A stretch of 64,000 nucleotides of DNA from Streptomyces sp. WZ-12 (GCF_028898845.1 NZ_CP118574.1:5429001-5493000), one strand, 5' to 3'. Numbered from the stretch's first letter, positions 34,386-43,893 are shown. The notes: a model not told the origin generated them from the letters alone. Numbers and translations: made by a program.

Positions 34386-35066
34386 ATGACCCGTGTACTG
34401 CTCGCCGAGGATGACGCGTCCATCTCGGAGCCGCTCGCCCGCGCCCTGCGCCGCGAGGGTTACGACGTCGAAGTGCGTGAGGACGGCCCGACGGCGCTCG
34501 ACGCCGGTCTCCAGGGCAACATCGACCTCGTGGTCCTGGATCTGGGACTGCCCGGTATGGACGGTCTGGAGGTCTGCCGCCGGCTGCGCAACGAAGGCCA
34601 CTCCTTCCCGATCCTGGTGCTGACCGCCCGCGCCGACGAGGTGGATACCGTCGTCGGCCTCGACGCCGGCGCGGACGACTACGTCACCAAGCCCTTCCGG
34701 CTGGCCGAGTTGCTCGCCCGGGTCCGGGCCCTGCTCCGGCGCGGCTCCACCGCCGAGCCCCAGCAGCCGCCGGCCACCCACGGCGTGCGGATCGACGTCG
34801 AGTCGCACCGCGCCTGGATGGGCGACGAGGAACTCCAGCTCACGGCGAAGGAGTTCGACCTGCTGCGAGTCCTGGTGCGGGACGCCGGCCGGGTCGTCAC
34901 CCGCGACCAGTTGATGCGCGAGGTCTGGGACACCACCTGGTGGTCCTCCACCAAGACGCTGGACATGCACATCTCCTGGCTCCGCAAGAAGCTGGGCGAC
35001 GACGCCGCCAACCCGCGGTACATCGCCACGGTCCGCGGGGTCGGCTTCCGCTTCGAAAAGAGCTAG
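34386..35066 (+). CDS. OmpR/PhoB-family response regulator
   Basis: The 226-residue regulator has a receiver domain (1-115) with acidic pocket E8/D9/D10, phosphoacceptor D52 in VVLDLGLPGMDG and lysine in ADDYVTKPF. A winged-helix domain (about 130-224) contains ELQLTAKEFDLLRVLVRDAGRVVTRDQLMREVW and TLDMHISWLRKKLG. TACCAT six bases upstream and the lack of a ribosome-binding site suggest a leaderless transcript. The sensor kinase gene follows seven bases after the stop. The signal and targets are unknown; the divergent peptide transporter gene is an obvious candidate target. Confidence 0.95.
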   Translation: MTRVLLAEDDASISEPLARALRREGYDVEVREDGPTALDAGLQGNIDLVVLDLGLPGMDGLEVCRRLRNEGHSFPILVLTARADEVDTVVGLDAGADDYVTKPFRLAELLARVRALLRRGSTAEPQQPPATHGVRIDVESHRAWMGDEELQLTAKEFDLLRVLVRDAGRVVTRDQLMREVWDTTWWSSTKTLDMHISWLRKKLGDDAANPRYIATVRGVGFRFEKS

Positions 35067-35072
35067 GGGCCC

Positions 35073-36320
35073 GTGCGCCGCCGACTGATCAACTCCACGC
35101 TGGCCGTGGTGCTCGTCGTCATCGCCGTCTTCGGCGTCTCCCTGGTGATCGTCGAGACCCGCACGATCCAGGCCGGCGCGCAGGAGAGCGTGTCGTCGGA
35201 GGCCGTCCGGCTGGTCGGGATAGTGGAGAGCCGGCTGGGCAGCGGCGAGAAGATCACCCCGGAGATCCTCTCGGAGCAGATCACCGCCCACCGCTACGCC
35301 GTCATCAAGGTGCCCGGCAAGCCGGAGATCGAGATCGGTCCGCGCCCGGCCGGTGACGTGATCGAGTCCAAGGTGCGCGGTGACCGCGGCGAGGCCGTGA
35401 CGGTCCAGGAGTCCCGCGCCACGGTCAGCGCCGAGATCGGCCGGACCCTGCTGGTCATCCTGGCCGTCGCCCTGTTGGCGATCCTGGCGGCCGTGGTGCT
35501 CGCCATCCGGCAGGCCCGCCGGCTCACCGCCCCGCTCACCGACCTCGCCGAGACCGCCGAGCGGCTCGGCTCCGGCGACCCCCGGCCCCGCCACCGCCGT
35601 TACGGCGTCCAGGAGTTGGACCGGGTCGCCGACGTCCTCGACGCCAGCGCCGAGCGGATCGCCCGGATGCTCACCGCCGAGCGGCGGCTGGCCGCGGACG
35701 CCTCCCACCAACTGCGCACCCCGCTGACCGCGCTGTCCATGCGGCTGGAGGAGATCACCCTCACCGACGACCCGGACACCGTCAAGGAAGAGGCCACCAT
35801 CGCGCTGGCCCAGGTGGAGCGGCTGACGGACGTGGTGCAGCGGCTGCTGACCAACTCCCGTGACCCGCGCACCGGCTCGGCCGTCGCCTTCGACCTCGAC
35901 GAGGTGGTCAAGCAGCAGATCGAGGAGTGGCGCCCGGCCTACCGCAGCGCCGGACGGGCCATCGTCCGCTCCGGGAAGAAGGGGCTGCGGGCCGTCGGCA
36001 CCCCCGGAGCGGTCGCCCAGGTGCTCGCCACCCTGATCGAGAACTCCCTGATGCACGGCGCCGGTACGGTCGCGCTGCGCACCCGCGTCACCGGCAATCA
36101 GGCCGTGGTCGAGGTCACCGACGCCGGCCGCGGCGTCCCCCCGGACCTCGGCTCGCGGGTCTTCGAGCGGACCGTTTCCGGCCGCAACTCCACCGGCCTG
36201 GGGTTGGCCGTCGCCCGCGACCTGGCCGAGGCCGACGGCGGGCGCCTGGAACTCCTCCAGCAACACCCGCCGGTCTTCGCGCTGTTCCTGGCCCGGGAGA
36301 GCGAGCTCACCGAGGAGTGA
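35073..36320 (+). CDS. Sensor histidine kinase
   Basis: The 415-residue kinase has TM1 (about 8-28), a roughly 90-residue extracellular sensor region, TM2 (about 122-147) and a HAMP linker (RRLTAPLTDLAETAERLGSGD). The H-box is ASHQLRTPLTAL with H212, the N-box TLIENSLMHGAG, followed by DAGRGVPPDL (G1) and STGLGLAVARDLAEADGG (G2). The F-box is weak, as in many actinobacterial kinases. GTG 35073 follows the partner regulator by seven bases, so the pair forms an operon. It ends 11 bases from the convergent GtrA gene. Confidence 0.94.
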   Translation: MRRRLINSTLAVVLVVIAVFGVSLVIVETRTIQAGAQESVSSEAVRLVGIVESRLGSGEKITPEILSEQITAHRYAVIKVPGKPEIEIGPRPAGDVIESKVRGDRGEAVTVQESRATVSAEIGRTLLVILAVALLAILAAVVLAIRQARRLTAPLTDLAETAERLGSGDPRPRHRRYGVQELDRVADVLDASAERIARMLTAERRLAADASHQLRTPLTALSMRLEEITLTDDPDTVKEEATIALAQVERLTDVVQRLLTNSRDPRTGSAVAFDLDEVVKQQIEEWRPAYRSAGRAIVRSGKKGLRAVGTPGAVAQVLATLIENSLMHGAGTVALRTRVTGNQAVVEVTDAGRGVPPDLGSRVFERTVSGRNSTGLGLAVARDLAEADGGRLELLQQHPPVFALFLARESELTEE

Positions 36321-36331
36321 GCCGCGGACGG

Positions 36332-36841
36332 TTACTTCCGGGAGGCGCCGCTCGGCACCCGGGAGCCGTCCGCCAGGAACGACTCGGCGGTCTCCACCGC
36401 CTTCCGGGCGGGCAGCCCGCGGAAGACCCAGGTGCGGTACGACCAGAAGCGGAAGAGCGTGGCGATCCCGATGCCGAGGAACTTGAAGATGTTGCTCTGC
36501 AGCGGGTCGTCCCAGCCGAACCCGTAGGTCGCGGCGTAGAGGATGCCGTTCTCGATGATCAGGCCGACCACGCTGAACAGCAGGAAGAGCGTCAACTCGC
36601 GGGTGCGGCCCTGCTTGTCGCGGTCCCGGTAGGCGAAGTAGCGGTAGCCGACGTAGTTGGTGGCGGTGGCCACCACCGTGGCCACGATGCTCGCCCGGAC
36701 GACGGGGAGTTCGGTCAGGTGCCGGACGAGGTTGAAGACCGCGAAGTTCACCACGACCCCCGCGCCGCCGACGGCGCCGAACTTCACGATCTCCCGGATG
36801 AGCGCCTCCAGTCGTGACCGCAGCGCGCTCGGTTCACTCAT
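36332..36841 (-). CDS. GtrA-family membrane protein
   Basis: The 169-residue protein has four membrane helices with family features KFGAVGGAGVVVNFAVFNL, ATNYVGYRYFAYRD and the C-terminal IATLFRFWSYRTWVF. GtrA-like proteins flip or present lipid-linked sugars for wall polysaccharide modification. GGGAGC precedes ATG 36841. It fits the envelope theme of the window but has no glycosyltransferase directly beside it. Confidence 0.9.
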   Translation of the reverse strand: MSEPSALRSRLEALIREIVKFGAVGGAGVVVNFAVFNLVRHLTELPVVRASIVATVVATATNYVGYRYFAYRDRDKQGRTRELTLFLLFSVVGLIIENGILYAATYGFGWDDPLQSNIFKFLGIGIATLFRFWSYRTWVFRGLPARKAVETAESFLADGSRVPSGASRK

Positions 36842-36983
36842 GGTGATCGTTCAGCTCCCTGTTCGTGGGGGTGGGCGGGCCGGGGGCCCGGTGGGGTCCC
36901 TCATGCTAACCACGCTCCCTGTGCCCCGGTGCCCGGGAGGCCCGCTCCGCCCCTCCGTGCACCAGAGCGGTCAGGACCGGCCA

Positions 36984-37424
36984 TCAGCGGACCATGATCC
37001 GGAAGTTGAGGGTGCGGGCCCCCGGCTCGTCCGCCGCGCCCGTCATGCACCGCCGGCAGTACAGCAACCGCAGGTCGGCGCGGCCCGGGCGGACGGCCTC
37101 GAAGTCCAGCGCCCGCGAGGCGCGGTCGGACGACGACGGCCTGCCGGGCGGATCGTCCGGTGCGGGCCGGTTGGCACCCGCCTTCAGAACGGCCGGATCC
37201 GGACGCGGGTCGGCGACGATCCAGTGGAAGGCGTCGTCGGGGGCGTCGGGGACCTCGATGGTGAAGCGGTCGCCGGCGGACACCGTGATCTCGGTGTCGT
37301 CGGGGCCGTACACCGCCGGTCCGGACAGTTGGCTGATCACCGTGTACAGGGCGATCAGCAGGGCGGCGACGGCGACGACGGTCACCAGCGCCCGGGAGTT
37401 CCTCGCTATGCCGCTGCTCTCCAT
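36984..37424 (-). CDS. Membrane-anchored protein with chagasin-like beta domain
   Basis: The 146-residue protein has one N-terminal membrane helix (about 13-31) and an exported domain of about 100 residues. The pattern ITVSAGDRFTIEVPDAP, FHWIV, ALDFEAVRPGRADLRLLYCRRC and FRIMVR resembles the I42/chagasin cysteine-protease-inhibitor fold, though the canonical NPTTGY loop is not conserved. Two cysteines (CRRC) lie close together. GGGGGAGG is upstream of ATG 37424. Function as an inhibitor is an inference; a simple lipid- or wall-associated domain is possible. Confidence 0.78.
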   Translation of the reverse strand: MESSGIARNSRALVTVVAVAALLIALYTVISQLSGPAVYGPDDTEITVSAGDRFTIEVPDAPDDAFHWIVADPRPDPAVLKAGANRPAPDDPPGRPSSSDRASRALDFEAVRPGRADLRLLYCRRCMTGAADEPGARTLNFRIMVR

Positions 37425-37574
37425 GCGGCCTCCCCCTATCGCCGGCCGGGGCCGGTGGAACCCTTCCGCGCCCGGTCCGGAACCTCACCGCTGTTGTGGA
37501 CCTTCACGATCACCCTCGAACGCCAGCCTCGGATGATCCTCCAACCCGGGTCGGGTGTGCGACGGCCGGCCGGA

Positions 37575-37580
37575 TACCCT
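37575..37580 (+). promoter_or_regulatory. -10 box for leaderless purK transcript
   Basis: TACCCT lies six bases before the GTG start of purK. Confidence 0.5.
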
Positions 37581-37586
37581 GGGGGC

Positions 37587-38738
37587 GTGACGTTCCCGGT
37601 AGTCGGCATGGTCGGCGGCGGTCAGCTCGCCCGTATGACCCACGAGGCGGGTATCCCCCTCGGCATCAAGTTCAAGCTCCTCAGTGACACCCCGCAGGAC
37701 TCGGCGGCCCAGGTGGTCAGCGACGTCGTCATCGGCGACTACCGCGATCTGGACACCCTGCGGGCCTTCGCCCGCGGCTGCGATGTGCTCACCTTCGACC
37801 ACGAGCACGTACCCACCGCGCACCTGCGGGCGTTGGAGGCCGAGGGCATCCCCGTCCGGCCCGGCCCCGACGCGTTGGTGCACGCCCAGGACAAGGGCGT
37901 GATGCGGGCCAAGTTGGACGCCATCGGGGCGCCCTGCCCGCGCCACCGCATCGTCGCCGACCCGGCCGACGTGGCGCGCTTCGCGGCCGAGGGCGAGGGC
38001 TTTCCCGTGATCCTCAAGACCGTGCGCGGCGGTTACGACGGCAAGGGCGTCTGGATCGTGCGATCGGCCAAGGAGGCCGAGGAGCCGTTCCGCGCCGGCG
38101 TGCCCGTGCTGGCGGAGGAGAAGGTCCCCTTCGTCCGCGAGTTGGCCGCCAACGTGGTCCGCTCCCCGCACGGCCAGGCCGTGGCCTACCCGGTCGTGGA
38201 GTCCGTCCAGGTCGACGGCGTCTGCGACACCGTGATCGCGCCGGCCCCCGATCTCTGTGACGAACTCTCCACGCACGCCCAGCAGCTCGCCCTGCGGATC
38301 GCCGACGAGCTCGGCGTCGTCGGCCACCTCGCCGTCGAGCTGTTCGAGGTCCGCGACGCCGACGGCACCCCCGCCGTGCTCGTCAACGAGCTGGCGATGC
38401 GGCCGCACAACTCCGGTCACTGGACCCAGGACGGGGCGATCACCTCGCAGTTCGCCAACCACGTCCGCGCCGTCCTCGACCTCCCGCTCGGCGACCCGCG
38501 CCCGCGCGCCCGTTGGACGGTGATGGCCAACGTCCTCGGCGGTGACTACCCGGACATGTATGCGGCGTACCTCCATTGCATGGCACGCGACCCGCAGTTG
38601 AAGATTCACATGTACGGAAAGGACGTGAAGCCGGGCCGCAAGGTCGGGCACGTCAACACTTACGGCGACGACCTGGCGGATGTGCGTGAGCGCGCCGCGC
38701 ACGCCGCCGGCTACCTGCGAGGAACGATCACGGAATGA
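37587..38738 (+). CDS. purK: N5-carboxyaminoimidazole ribonucleotide synthase
   Basis: The 383-residue ATP-grasp enzyme carboxylates AIR to N5-CAIR in purine synthesis. It starts [17 protein letters not shown], has the ATP-grasp loop [10 protein letters not shown], and ends with [22 protein letters not shown], the PurK signature. GTG 37587 matches the family start and has TACCCT six bases upstream, so it may be leaderless. Its stop overlaps the purE ATG (ATGA). The pathway partner PurE follows. Confidence 0.96.
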   Translation: MTFPVVGMVGGGQLARMTHEAGIPLGIKFKLLSDTPQDSAAQVVSDVVIGDYRDLDTLRAFARGCDVLTFDHEHVPTAHLRALEAEGIPVRPGPDALVHAQDKGVMRAKLDAIGAPCPRHRIVADPADVARFAAEGEGFPVILKTVRGGYDGKGVWIVRSAKEAEEPFRAGVPVLAEEKVPFVRELAANVVRSPHGQAVAYPVVESVQVDGVCDTVIAPAPDLCDELSTHAQQLALRIADELGVVGHLAVELFEVRDADGTPAVLVNELAMRPHNSGHWTQDGAITSQFANHVRAVLDLPLGDPRPRARWTVMANVLGGDYPDMYAAYLHCMARDPQLKIHMYGKDVKPGRKVGHVNTYGDDLADVRERAAHAAGYLRGTITE

Positions 38739-39313
38739 CGGCCAGCACCGCCCCCGACCGCCACCCCGCCCCCCGCCCCGCCGACGACGCCCCCGTCATC
38801 GGCATCGTCATGGGCTCCGACTCCGACTGGCCCGTCATGGAGGCCGCCGCCCAGGCCCTGGACGAGTTCGAGATCGGCTACGAGGTCGACGTGGTCTCGG
38901 CCCACCGCATGCCGCACGAGATGATCGCGTACGGCGAGCGGGCCGCCGACCGCGGGCTGAAGGCGCTCATCGCCGGCGCCGGGGGCGCCGCCCACCTCCC
39001 GGGCATGCTCGCCTCCGTCACCCCCCTCCCGGTCATCGGCGTCCCCGTCCCGCTCAAGTACCTCGACGGCATGGACTCCCTGCTCTCCATCGTCCAGATG
39101 CCCGCCGGCGTCCCGGTCGCCACCGTCTCCGTCGGCGGCGCCCGCAACGCCGGGCTGCTCGCCGCCCGCATCCTCGCCGCCCACGACCCCGAACTCCGCG
39201 CCCGGATGCGGGAGTTCCAGCAGGAGCTCAACCACCAGGCCACCGAGAAGGGCAAGCGGCTGCGCAACAAGGTCGCCGGCGCCGCGGGCTTCGGCTTCGG
39301 GAGCGGCAAGTGA
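38735..39313 (+). CDS. purE: N5-CAIR mutase
   Basis: The 192-residue enzyme converts N5-CAIR to CAIR. Family motifs are [25 protein letters not shown] with the catalytic histidine, and [13 protein letters not shown] with [14 protein letters not shown]. The first 20 residues are a proline-rich variable leader. It overlaps purK (ATGA) and the dipeptidase gene (GTGA), giving a tight three-gene operon. Confidence 0.96.
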   Translation: MTASTAPDRHPAPRPADDAPVIGIVMGSDSDWPVMEAAAQALDEFEIGYEVDVVSAHRMPHEMIAYGERAADRGLKALIAGAGGAAHLPGMLASVTPLPVIGVPVPLKYLDGMDSLLSIVQMPAGVPVATVSVGGARNAGLLAARILAAHDPELRARMREFQQELNHQATEKGKRLRNKVAGAAGFGFGSGK

Positions 39314-40479
39314 CGGCCGCCCTGGACGCCGCCCGCGAGCTGCTCGCACAGTGGCCGATCGTCGACGGCCACAACGACCTGCCCTGGGCCCTGCGCGAAC
39401 AGGTCCGCTACGACCTCGACCGGCGCGACGTCGCCACCGACCAGAGCGCCAGCCTGCACACCGACATCCCCCGGCTCCGGGCCGGCGGGGTCGGCGCACA
39501 GTTCTGGTCGGTGTACGTACGCTCCGACTACGCCGGCGACCACGCCGTCAGCGCGACCCTGGAACAGATCGACGTCGTACGGCAGTTGACCACCCGTTAC
39601 GCAGCGGATCTACGCCTGGCGACCACCGCCGACGACATGGAGGCGGCCCGTGCCGAGGGCCGGATCGCCTCCCTCATGGGCGCCGAGGGCGGCCACTCGA
39701 TCAACAACTCGCTGGCCACCCTGCGGGCCTTCCACACCCTGGGCGTCCGCTACATGACGCTCACCCACAACGACAACAACGACTGGGCGGACTCGGCGAC
39801 CGACGAGCCCCGCCACCACGGCCTGTCGCCCTTCGGCGAGGAGGTCGTCCGCGAGATGAACCGCCTCGGCATGCTGGTCGACCTCTCGCACGTCTCGCCC
39901 GACACCATGCGGGACGCGCTCCGGGTCAGCACCGCCCCGGTGATCTTCTCGCACTCCTCGGCCCGCGCGGTCTGCGACCATCCGCGCAACGTCCCCGACG
40001 ACGTACTGGCCCAACTCCCCGCCAACGGCGGCGTTGCGATGGCCACCTTCGTCCCGAAGTTCGTGCTCCCCGCGGCCGTCGAGTGGACCCAGCGCGCCGA
40101 CGCGAACATGCGCGCGCAGGGTCTGCACCACCTCGACACGACCGAGCGCGGGATGGCGGTCCAGCGCGCCTTCGAGTCCGCCAACCCGCGCCCCGCGGCC
40201 ACCGCGGCGATCGTCGCCGACCATCTCGACCACATGCGGGAGGTCGCCGGCATCGACCACGTCGGCATCGGCGGCGACTACGACGGCACGGCCTTCACGC
40301 CGATGGATCTGGCCGACGTGGCCAGCTACCCGACGCTGGTGGCCGAGCTGATCGATCGCAAGTGGTCGACAGCCGACCTGGCGAAGCTGACGTGGCGCAA
40401 CGCGGTGCGTGTCCTCCGCGCCGCGGAGGATATTTCCCGGGAGGCCCCGGGGGCCCCGTCCAACGCGACGATTTCTTAG
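39310..40479 (+). CDS. Membrane dipeptidase (M19 family)
   Basis: The 389-residue zinc dipeptidase has ligands in [12 protein letters not shown] (H and D), [10 protein letters not shown] (bridging E), DLSHVSPDT and [15 protein letters not shown] (histidines), and GIGGDYDG (Asp). It hydrolyses dipeptides; bacterial members can act on D-amino-acid-containing dipeptides. No signal peptide is seen. GTG 39310 overlaps the purE stop. The link to purine synthesis is not obvious and may only be conserved order. The gene ends five bases before the second long palindrome. Confidence 0.93.
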   Translation: MTAALDAARELLAQWPIVDGHNDLPWALREQVRYDLDRRDVATDQSASLHTDIPRLRAGGVGAQFWSVYVRSDYAGDHAVSATLEQIDVVRQLTTRYAADLRLATTADDMEAARAEGRIASLMGAEGGHSINNSLATLRAFHTLGVRYMTLTHNDNNDWADSATDEPRHHGLSPFGEEVVREMNRLGMLVDLSHVSPDTMRDALRVSTAPVIFSHSSARAVCDHPRNVPDDVLAQLPANGGVAMATFVPKFVLPAAVEWTQRADANMRAQGLHHLDTTERGMAVQRAFESANPRPAATAAIVADHLDHMREVAGIDHVGIGGDYDGTAFTPMDLADVASYPTLVAELIDRKWSTADLAKLTWRNAVRVLRAAEDISREAPGAPSNATIS

Positions 40480-40621
40480 CCTCGTTGGTGGCTTTCCCCC
40501 GCGGGGGTTGCCGGTCCGCTGCGCGGGGCGGGTCGGGTTGTCTGGTCCGCTGCCGTTCCGCTGCCGGTCCGCTGCGCGGGGCGAGCCGATGTGTCCGCTG
40601 CGCGGGGCTGTCGGCTGCGGT

Positions 40622-40692
40622 GACGGGCCTCCGGGGGTGGTATGCCAGACTGCTTCGCTTTACGTCTGGCATACCACCCCCTCCGGCCCGTC
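40622..40692. repeat. 71-bp hairpin C
   Basis: It is identical in layout to hairpin A, but the inner stem reads GGGGGTGGTATGCCAGAC. Each of its two differences from A is matched by a complementary change in the opposite arm. The loop is TGCTTCGCTTTAC. Confidence 0.9.
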
Positions 40693-40871
40693 CCCTCCCG
40701 TTGGGTGGGTGGATTTCTCTGGTCGGGGGCTGATCACTGTGGTCCCCTGACGGTCACCGCCCGGTCGCTGAGGCCCCCGTCCTCTGACGGTCACCACTCA
40801 ACCCAGCGGCCTGGGTTGGCCCACCGGGCGAACGTGGCACCCACCATCTTTCCCACCCTCCAACGGGAGGG

Positions 40872-40942
40872 GACGGGCCGGAGGGGCGGGGGTGCCAGAC
40901 GTAAAGCGAAGCAGTCTGGCACCCCCGCCCCGTAGGCCCGTC
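40872..40942. repeat. 71-bp hairpin D
   Basis: It corresponds to hairpin B with inner stem GGGGCGGGGGTGCCAGAC, perfectly paired, where B has wobbles. The internal loop is gga/gta and the 13-nt loop is GTAAAGCGAAGCA. Confidence 0.9.
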
Positions 40943-41099
40943 ACCGCACCCCGAAAGCCCCGCGCAGCGGACAACTCAACTCGCCCCGCCCCGCGCAGCG
41001 GCCCCGCCCCGCGCAAGCGGATCGGCCCGCGCCGCAAGGCGCAAAGAACAGCAACCCGCGCGGCGGGAAAGCCAAAAACGTGGGAGGCAAAAACATCCG

Positions 41100-42440
41100 C
41101 TACGCGGACGGGCGGCCAAGCGCCCGGTACGTCCACCCCGCCTTGCGCCACAGCGTCGGGTCGAGGGCGTTGCGTCCGTCCAGGACGCTCCGTTCGGCGA
41201 CGACCTCGCCGAGCGCCGCGGGGTCGAGCTCGCGGAACTCGCGCCACTCGGTGAGGTGGAGGACGACGTGCGCGCCGCGCACCGCTTCCAGGGCGCTGTC
41301 CGCGTAGCCGAGGGTCGGGAAGACCCGCTGCGCGTTGGTCATGCCCTTCGGGTCGTAGACGGTGACCTGGCCGCCCTGGAGGTGGATCTGGCCGGCGACG
41401 TTGAGCGCGGGGGAGTCGCGGACGTCGTCGGAGTCGGGCTTGAAGGTGGCGCCGAGGACGGCGACCCGGGTGCCGAGGAAGCTGCCGCCGACCGCTTCGC
41501 GGGCCAGCTCGACCATGTGGGCGCGGCGCCGCATGTTGATCGAGTCGACCTCGCGGAGGAAGGTCAGCGCCTGGTCGGCGCCGAGCTCGCCGGCGCGGGC
41601 CATGAAGGCCCGGATGTCCTTGGGCAGGCAGCCGCCGCCGAAGCCGATGCCGGCGCGCAGGAACTTCTTGCCGATCCGCTCGTCGTGGCCGATGGCCTCG
41701 GCCAGCTTCACCACGTCGCCGCCGGCCGCCTCGCAGACCTCGGCCATCGCGTTGATGAACGAGATCTTGGTGGCGAGGAAGGAGTTGGCGGAGGTCTTCA
41801 CCAGCTCGGCGGTCGGGTAGTCCACGACGACGAAGGGCGAGCCCTCGGCGAGCGGGGTGGCGTAGACCTCGCGCAGCAGCGCCTCGGCGCGCTCGCTGGT
41901 GACGCCGGCGACGATGCGGTCGGGGTGCAGGGTGTCCTGGACGGCGAAGCCCTCGCGCAGGAACTCCGGGTTCCAGGCCAGTTCGACGTCCGGGCCGGCG
42001 GGCGCGGCGGCCGTCAGGCGCTGCGCGAGCCGGGCCGCGCTGCCCACCGGCACCGTCGACTTGCCGACCACCAGCGCGGGCCGGGTCAACTGCGGCGCCA
42101 GCGCGTCGAAGGCGGCCTCGACGTAGGACATGTCGCAGGCGTACTCGCCGTGTTTCTGTGGGGTGTTGACGCAGACGAAGTGGACGTCGCCGAAGGCGCC
42201 GACCTCCTCGTAGGAGGTGGTGAAGCGCAGCCGGCCGGTGGAGCCCTCGATGCCGGCGACGTGGCGGCGCAGCAGCTCTTCCAGGCCCGGCTCGTACATC
42301 GGGACCTCGCCGCGGCGGAGCATCTCGATCTTCTCCGGCTGCACGTCCAGGCCGAGCACCTCGAAGCCCAGCTCGGCCATGGCGGCGGCGTGGGTGGCGC
42401 CGAGGTAGCCGGTGCCGATCACGGTGATCTTGGGGGCCAT
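41100..42440 (-). CDS. UDP-glucose 6-dehydrogenase family protein
   Basis: The 446-residue NAD enzyme oxidises UDP-glucose to UDP-glucuronate. The N-terminal Rossmann motif is VIGTGYLGATHAAAMAELG. The catalytic cysteine is in GIGFGGGCLPKDIRAF, with the glutamate in NPEFLREGFAV and lysine in SANSFLATKISFIN. The C-terminal domain includes GATFKPDSDDVRDSPAL. The start at 42440 has GGAGC ahead of it; upstream in-frame methionines lack a site. UDP-glucuronate would feed envelope polysaccharide synthesis. UDP-mannose- or UDP-N-acetyl-sugar dehydrogenase activity cannot be fully excluded. Confidence 0.93.
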   Translation of the reverse strand: MAPKITVIGTGYLGATHAAAMAELGFEVLGLDVQPEKIEMLRRGEVPMYEPGLEELLRRHVAGIEGSTGRLRFTTSYEEVGAFGDVHFVCVNTPQKHGEYACDMSYVEAAFDALAPQLTRPALVVGKSTVPVGSAARLAQRLTAAAPAGPDVELAWNPEFLREGFAVQDTLHPDRIVAGVTSERAEALLREVYATPLAEGSPFVVVDYPTAELVKTSANSFLATKISFINAMAEVCEAAGGDVVKLAEAIGHDERIGKKFLRAGIGFGGGCLPKDIRAFMARAGELGADQALTFLREVDSINMRRRAHMVELAREAVGGSFLGTRVAVLGATFKPDSDDVRDSPALNVAGQIHLQGGQVTVYDPKGMTNAQRVFPTLGYADSALEAVRGAHVVLHLTEWREFRELDPAALGEVVAERSVLDGRNALDPTLWRKAGWTYRALGRPSA

Positions 42441-42647
42441 GTGGGGCTCCAGACGTCGGGCGGAAAGAGCTGCCGACCGAGCATATCCGCGCACCGCGTG
42501 CCCCCTTCCCGTCAGCCGTGCGCACCTGGGGCGACTGTCGGCAACCTCACCTATCCGCGGCCCGGCATCGGCCCTAGAATCCCTTCTCAGTAAGGGTTAC
42601 TTAACGGTAGTTAGCGCTGCCGACAGCTCACAGGGGAGTGAGAGACC

Positions 42648-43835
42648 TTGGCGTCAGTGGGAAAGAACGCAGCCGCTGATTTCGATCTGTACCGGCCGTC
42701 CGAGGAGCACGACATGCTCCGCGAGTCGGTGCGCTCGCTCGCCGAGGCGAAGATCGCACCGTTCGCCGCCGCGGTGGACGAGGAGGCGCGCTTCCCGCAG
42801 GAGGCGCTGGACGCGCTGGTCGCCAATGACCTGCACGCGGTGCACGTGCCGGAGGCGTACGGCGGTGCCGGTGCCGACGCGCTGGCGACCGTGATCGTCA
42901 TCGAGGAGGTCGCCCGGGTCTGCGCCTCCTCGTCGTTGATCCCGGCCGTCAACAAGCTCGGTTCGCTCCCGGTGATCCTCTCCGGCGGCGAGGAGTTGAA
43001 GAAGAAGTACCTGGCGCCGCTCGCCCAGGGCGACGCGATGTTCTCGTACTGCCTGAGCGAGCCGGACGCCGGTTCCGACGCGGCGGGGATGAAGACCAAG
43101 GCGGTGCGGGACGGCGACTTCTACGTCCTCAACGGCGTCAAGCGCTGGATCACCAACGCCGGGGAGTCGGAGTTCTACACCGTCATGGCGGTGACCGACC
43201 CGGAGAAGCGGTCCAAGGGCATATCGGCGTTCGTCGTCGAGAAGGGCGACGAGGGCGTCTCCTTCGGCGCCCCGGAGAAGAAGCTGGGCATCAAGGGCTC
43301 CCCGACCCGCGAGGTCTACCTCGACAACGTCCGGATTCCCGCCGACCGCATGATCGGCGACGAGGGCACCGGCTTCGCCACCGCGATGAAGACCCTGGAC
43401 CACACCCGCATCACCATCGCGGCCCAGGCGCTCGGCATCGCCCAGGGCGCGCTGGACTACGCCAAGGGCTACGTCCAGGAGCGCAAGCAGTTCGGCAAGC
43501 CGATCGGCGACTTCCAGGGCGTCCAGTTCATGCTCGCCGACATGGCGATGAAGCTGGAGGCGGCCCGGCAGCTCACCTACGCGGCGGCGGCCCGCTCCGA
43601 GCGCGTCTCGGCCGGCGCCAAGGGCGAGGACCTGACGTTCTTCGGCGCCGCCGCCAAGTGCTACGCCTCCGACGCCGCCATGGAGATCACCACCGACGCC
43701 GTCCAGTTGCTCGGCGGCTACGGCTACACCCGCGACTACCCGCTGGAGCGGATGATGCGGGACGCCAAGATCACGCAGATTTATGAAGGCACCAACCAGG
43801 TGCAGCGGATCGTGATGGCGCGGAACCTCCCGTAG
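42648..43835 (+). CDS. Acyl-CoA dehydrogenase
   Basis: The 395-residue FAD enzyme has the family signatures FSYCLSEPDAGSD (FAD/substrate loop), the middle-domain KRWITNAGESEFYTVMAV, and QFGKPIGDFQGVQFMLADM. The C-terminal QLLGGYGYTRDYPLERMMRDAKITQIYEGTNQVQRIVMAR contains the catalytic glutamate in YEGT, typical of short/medium-chain and butyryl-CoA enzymes. It starts at TTG 42648 with GGGGAG nine bases upstream; GTG 42657 is an alternative. A CCCTT-6-AAGGG inverted repeat lies about 50 bases upstream. Confidence 0.94.
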   Translation: MASVGKNAAADFDLYRPSEEHDMLRESVRSLAEAKIAPFAAAVDEEARFPQEALDALVANDLHAVHVPEAYGGAGADALATVIVIEEVARVCASSSLIPAVNKLGSLPVILSGGEELKKKYLAPLAQGDAMFSYCLSEPDAGSDAAGMKTKAVRDGDFYVLNGVKRWITNAGESEFYTVMAVTDPEKRSKGISAFVVEKGDEGVSFGAPEKKLGIKGSPTREVYLDNVRIPADRMIGDEGTGFATAMKTLDHTRITIAAQALGIAQGALDYAKGYVQERKQFGKPIGDFQGVQFMLADMAMKLEAARQLTYAAAARSERVSAGAKGEDLTFFGAAAKCYASDAAMEITTDAVQLLGGYGYTRDYPLERMMRDAKITQIYEGTNQVQRIVMARNLP

Positions 43836-43857
43836 CGGAGTCGTTCCCGCCCAACGG

Positions 43858-43893
43858 GACGGGCCCCGGCCGCAGTTGCGGTCGGGGCCCGTC
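43858..43893. terminator. Bidirectional terminator hairpin
   Basis: Two 17-base arms beginning GACGGGCCCCGG pair with one G-T wobble around a two-base centre. It lies between the convergent acyl-CoA dehydrogenase and first LCP genes. Confidence 0.8.

Larger units (their letters stand above)
40484..41098. repeat. Long imperfect palindrome, copy 2
   Basis: It matches copy 1 (31621-32279) in module order, including GTCCGCTGCGCGGGG blocks (40514, 40567, 40593), hairpin C, the TTGGGTGGGTGGATTTCTCTGG spacer, GACGGTCACC repeats, hairpin D and the right arm ending GGGAAAGCCAAAAACGTGGG. It runs from just after the dipeptidase stop to just before the UDP-glucose dehydrogenase stop, again a convergent gap. 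Confidence 0.85.

Noticed and set aside
38680..40479. 599-residue extended frame for the dipeptidase
   Set aside because: The first 210 residues are out-of-frame translation of purE. GTG 39310 gives a normal-length M19 protein and overlaps the purE stop.
42600..42647. TetR-type operator upstream of the acyl-CoA dehydrogenase gene
   Set aside because: TTACTTAACGGTAGTTAGC looks regulatory and is AT-richer than its surroundings, but its halves are not complementary, so no operator was called.
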